DNA from: Myxococcaceae bacterium JPH2
Lineage (GTDB): Bacteria > Myxococcota > Myxococcia > Myxococcales > Myxococcaceae
Reading direction: 5' to 3'
NCBI GenBank assembly: GCA_016458225.1
Contig: JAEMGR010000007.1
Coordinates: 186,001-250,000, forward strand
DNA: 64,000 nucleotides
In this document: piece after piece, positions 61,783-64,000 of the stretch
Position numbering within the stretch: the stretch's first letter is position 1
Layout: the number at the start of each line of letters is the position of its first letter
Translations under genes and position numbers: made by a program
The notes under the pieces: model-generated
What the model was told of the DNA's origin: nothing
Seen by the model: the letters and a program-made list of their open reading frames with translations, nothing else
Database searches by the model: none

Positions 61783-62324
61783 GCGAGCACCTCCTCCTCG
61801 AACGCGTCGACCTGCTCGAGGAAGCGCGTGAAGTAGCGCAAGCGCCCCAGGGCATGCGACGCCTTTCTCACCTGAGCGGCGTCTCCGCTCCCTTCCAGGG
61901 CACGCAGGGCCTCGGCCGCCTCCGTGAGCGCTGCCTTCCGGCGCGCCTCCACGTCGGCGGCCATGCCGCGCGCCTGCGCCACGTTCCGAGCCGCCATGGC
62001 GTCGTCCAGGGCCTCGCGCAGGGTCATGACCTCTTCCAGGAACTCCAGGGGCATGTCCTTCTGGGCGCCGGCGTCCTCCCGGTCCAGGTCCACCCCGTGC
62101 AGCTTCAGCAGGTAGAAGGCGCGGCGCACCGGGTCCTTCAGCGTCTTGAAGGCCTCGTTGAGGGCGGTGGTGCGCTCGGCCGCCTCCAGGCGCTCGCGAG
62201 CGCTGGCGTTCGTCTGGCGGTCCGGGTGGAGCTGGAGCGACAGCTCCCGGTACTGCTTCTCCAGCGCCGGCACGTCCACGTCATAGGCGCGGGGCAGCCC
62301 GAACACGTCGAAGTGGGTCCTCAC
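61779..62324 (-). CDS. hscB: HscB, J-domain co-chaperone of iron-sulfur assembly
   Basis: J-domain (about 1-75) with HPD in LHPDRQTN near 35, then the C-terminal helical IscU-binding domain (about 85-175). Signature start is [15 protein letters not shown], as in E. coli FDLFGLPARY. 181 residues. GTG at 62324 begins exactly before the fold. Preceded by the intrinsic terminator 62359-62383, so hscB-hscA-fdx probably need read-through or a promoter of their own; I see no clear one in the short gap. Confidence 0.95.
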
Positions 62325-62358
62325 GATGGAAGTCGTCCTCGTCGGGGGAAACAAAAAT

Positions 62359-62383
62359 GGGCCCGGCATCGGGGGCCGGGCCC
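62359..62383 (-). terminator. Intrinsic terminator between iscA and hscB
   Basis: Perfect 9-bp stem GGGCCCGGC/GCCGGGCCC with a 7-base loop, followed on the minus strand by ATTTTTGTTT. A strong rho-independent structure inside the ISC gene cluster, 35 bp upstream of hscB. Confidence 0.88.
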
Positions 62384-62431
62384 AGCCGCCTTCTCCCCCA
62401 AAGGGGAGGGGCGTGGCGGTGAAGGGGCGCG

Positions 62432-62821
62432 TCAGACGGAGAAGCTCTCTCCGCAGCCGCACGCGGCCTTCACGTTGGGGTTGTTCAGCTTGAAGCCGGA
62501 CGCCATCAGCGTCTGCTCGAACACCAGCTCGGTGCCGATGAGGTACAGGTAGCTCTTCGGATCCACGAAGACGCGCACGCCGTCCCGCTCGAAGACCTTG
62601 TCGCGCTCCTTGGCCTTCTCCGCCCACTCCATGGCGTAGGCCAGGCCCGAGCAGCCGCCGCCTCGCACGGCCAGCCGCAGGCCCGCTTCAGGCGTCTGGC
62701 GTTGCTCCAGCAGCTCCTTCAAGCGCTGCACGGCGCTGTCCGCCAGGGTGATGCCGCGCGGCGCCTTCACCGGCGGGGCCGGGGTGGGCGTCTGCTGAGG
62801 GCTGATTGCCTGCTCGCTCAT
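62432..62821 (-). CDS. iscA: IscA, A-type iron-sulfur carrier
   Basis: A-type carrier that passes clusters to target proteins. 129 residues, with the three ligands Cys57 (GGCSGLAYAMEW) and Cys121/Cys123 (CGCGESF). About 23 extra Pro/Gln-rich residues precede the family core ITLADSAVQRLKELL. ATG at 62821. It follows iscU by 27 bp. Confidence 0.95.
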   Translation of the reverse strand: MSEQAISPQQTPTPAPPVKAPRGITLADSAVQRLKELLEQRQTPEAGLRLAVRGGGCSGLAYAMEWAEKAKERDKVFERDGVRVFVDPKSYLYLIGTELVFEQTLMASGFKLNNPNVKAACGCGESFSV

Positions 62822-62848
62822 GGTGTCCTCGCTTCCGGCGCTCGCGCC

Positions 62849-63244
62849 TTAGGGCTGCTGGCGCGTGGCGCGCTTCTTCTTGAAGTCCTCGATGGCTGCC
62901 TTGATGGCGTCCTCGGCCAGCACGGAGCAGTGGATCTTCACGGGCGGCAGCGCCAGCTCGCGGGCCACGTCCTTGTTGGAGATGGTCATCGCCTGGTCCA
63001 CCGTCTTGCCCTTCACCCACTCAGTGACGAGCGAGCTGGACGCGATGGCCGACCCGCAGCCGAACGTCTTGAACCGGGCGTCCTCGATGACGCCCTCGTC
63101 GGTGATCTTCAGCTGCAGCCGCATCACGTCGCCGCAGGCCGGCGCGCCCACCAGGCCCGTGCCCACGTTCGGATCGTTCTTGTCGAGCGTGCCGACGTTG
63201 CGCGGGTTCTCGTAGTGCTCGATGACCTTGTCGCTGTAAGCCAT
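62849..63244 (-). CDS. iscU: IscU, iron-sulfur cluster scaffold
   Basis: Scaffold on which [2Fe-2S] and [4Fe-4S] clusters are built. 131 residues with the ligand set Cys37 and Asp39 (APACGDVMRL), Cys63 (FGCGSAIASSS) and His105/Cys106 (KIHCSVLAEDAI). The HscA-recognition peptide LPPVK is present immediately before (residues 99-103). ATG at 63244. It lies between iscS and iscA as in the canonical isc operon. Confidence 0.98.
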   Translation of the reverse strand: MAYSDKVIEHYENPRNVGTLDKNDPNVGTGLVGAPACGDVMRLQLKITDEGVIEDARFKTFGCGSAIASSSLVTEWVKGKTVDQAMTISNKDVARELALPPVKIHCSVLAEDAIKAAIEDFKKKRATRQQP

Positions 63245-63355
63245 TGCTGCTCCTTCAACTGCCGCTGGGACGGATGCGGACCGGGAGAAAACGACTCGCG
63301 GCCTGGGGGGCGGGGGCTCCCATATCCGCCCGGGCCGCCGTTGAGAAGGGGGGCG

Positions 63356-64000
63356 CTAGTGCGCCGTCCACTCGATGCTCTTGAGGTCGATGCCTTCCTT
63401 CGCCATCTCGTAAAGGGGGCTCATCTCGCGCAGCTTGCGCACCTTGTCCACCATGAGTCGGATGACGTAGTCGACCTCCTCCTCGGTGTTGAAGCGGCCG
63501 AGCCCGAACCGGATGGAGCTGTGGGCCATGTCCTCTTCCACGCCCACCGCGCGCAGCACGTAGGACGGCTCCAGCGACGCGGACGTGCACGCCGAGCCAG
63601 ACGACACCGCCACATCCTTGATGGCCATCATCAGCGCCTCGCCCTCCACGTAGGAGAACGAGATGTTGAGGTTGCCCGGCAGGCGGTGCTCCAGCGAACC
63701 GTTCACCACCGTCATGTCCAACTGCTCCATGATGCCGGTGCGCAGGCGCTCGCGCAGGCGCGTGAGGCGCTGGGCCTCGGACACAAGCTCCGTGCGAGCC
63801 AGCTCCGCCGCCGCGCCGAAGCCCACGATGGCCGCCACGTTGAGCGTGCCGCTGCGCATGCCGCGCTCATGTCCGCCGCCGTCCACCAGCGGCGCCAGGC
63901 GCACGCGGGGCTTGCGGCGCACGTACAGCGCGCCCACGCCCTTGGGGCCGTACATCTTGTGCGAGGTGATGGAGGCGAGGTCCACGCGCATGGCCTCCAC
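63356..64000 (-). CDS. iscS: IscS cysteine desulfurase, C-terminal part (truncated by window edge)
   Basis: PLP enzyme that supplies sulfur from cysteine to IscU. Only the last 214 residues are in the window; the 5' part is off the right edge. Seen: [18 protein letters not shown] with the PLP-binding Lys, [14 protein letters not shown], and the sulfur-accepting Cys in [19 protein letters not shown]. It ends 111 bp before iscU in the same transcript. iscR is not in the window. Confidence 0.97.
   Translation of the reverse strand: MEAMRVDLASITSHKMYGPKGVGALYVRRKPRVRLAPLVDGGGHERGMRSGTLNVAAIVGFGAAAELARTELVSEAQRLTRLRERLRTGIMEQLDMTVVNGSLEHRLPGNLNISFSYVEGEALMMAIKDVAVSSGSACTSASLEPSYVLRAVGVEEDMAHSSIRFGLGRFNTEEEVDYVIRLMVDKVRKLREMSPLYEMAKEGIDLKSIEWTAH

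Overview
The window looks like chromosomal DNA of a myxobacterium, most likely suborder Cystobacterineae (Myxococcus/Corallococcus/Archangium-like). The base composition is very GC-rich with strong G/C at third codon positions. There are many sensor kinases and receiver proteins, a DUF4388 regulator, a spoVG gene, a mevalonate pathway operon and a type VI spike gene. This assignment is inference from gene content. I see no rRNA, CRISPR array, insertion sequence, integrase or attachment site. Coordinates and translations were read by hand, and starts are argued gene by gene.

Layout. 1-3.7 kb: the 5' part of clpB (runs off the left edge), an unknown gene, and a three-gene operon of an acidic protein, a DUF1844 protein and a membrane protein. 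3.7-5.9 kb: thiE, a class I amidotransferase-like hydrolase and a thiD-like kinase. 5.9-15.2 kb (minus strand): a housekeeping block reading spoVG-prs-rplY(ctc)-pth-rpsF-rpsR-rplI, then an inserted acyltransferase/LytS/LytTR cassette, then dnaB. 15.3-18.8 kb: a small membrane protein and a salvage/transport run (tdk, upp-like, hpt, aqpZ). 18.9-22.4 kb: nrdA-nrdB with a long leader and a good promoter. 22.9-29.4 kb: a small membrane-anchored protein and a giant 1,854-residue coiled-coil protein with a degenerate methyltransferase-like head. 29.4-33.7 kb: dapF and two receiver-domain regulators with degenerate outputs. 33.7-39.9 kb: a small unknown gene, a TPR lipoprotein, an M16 peptidase coupled to a sensor kinase, and a kelch-repeat lipoprotein.

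40-45.8 kb (minus strand): an orphan type VI secretion locus, vgrG with a TTR-like tail followed by a LysM-amidohydrolase and an unknown protein. 46-49.7 kb: a membrane-anchored coiled coil, a stand-alone E2-type acyltransferase domain, htpX and a DsrE-like protein. 49.9-55.4 kb: fni-mvaA-mvk-mvaD-pmk, which takes HMG-CoA to IPP/DMAPP. 55.4-59.4 kb: an Omp85-like outer-membrane barrel (minus), then a phosphatase-like enzyme coupled to a flippase-like membrane protein. 59.4 kb: tRNA-Leu(CAG) with its own promoter and terminator. 59.6-64 kb (minus): the ISC iron-sulfur operon iscS-iscU-iscA, a terminator, hscB-hscA-fdx; iscS runs off the right edge.

The most unusual items are the VgrG/LysM-amidohydrolase locus, the pseudo-methyltransferase giant coiled coil, a 17-glycine tract inside DnaB, oppositely charged extensions on the ribosomal partners S6 and S18, and the structured nrd leader.
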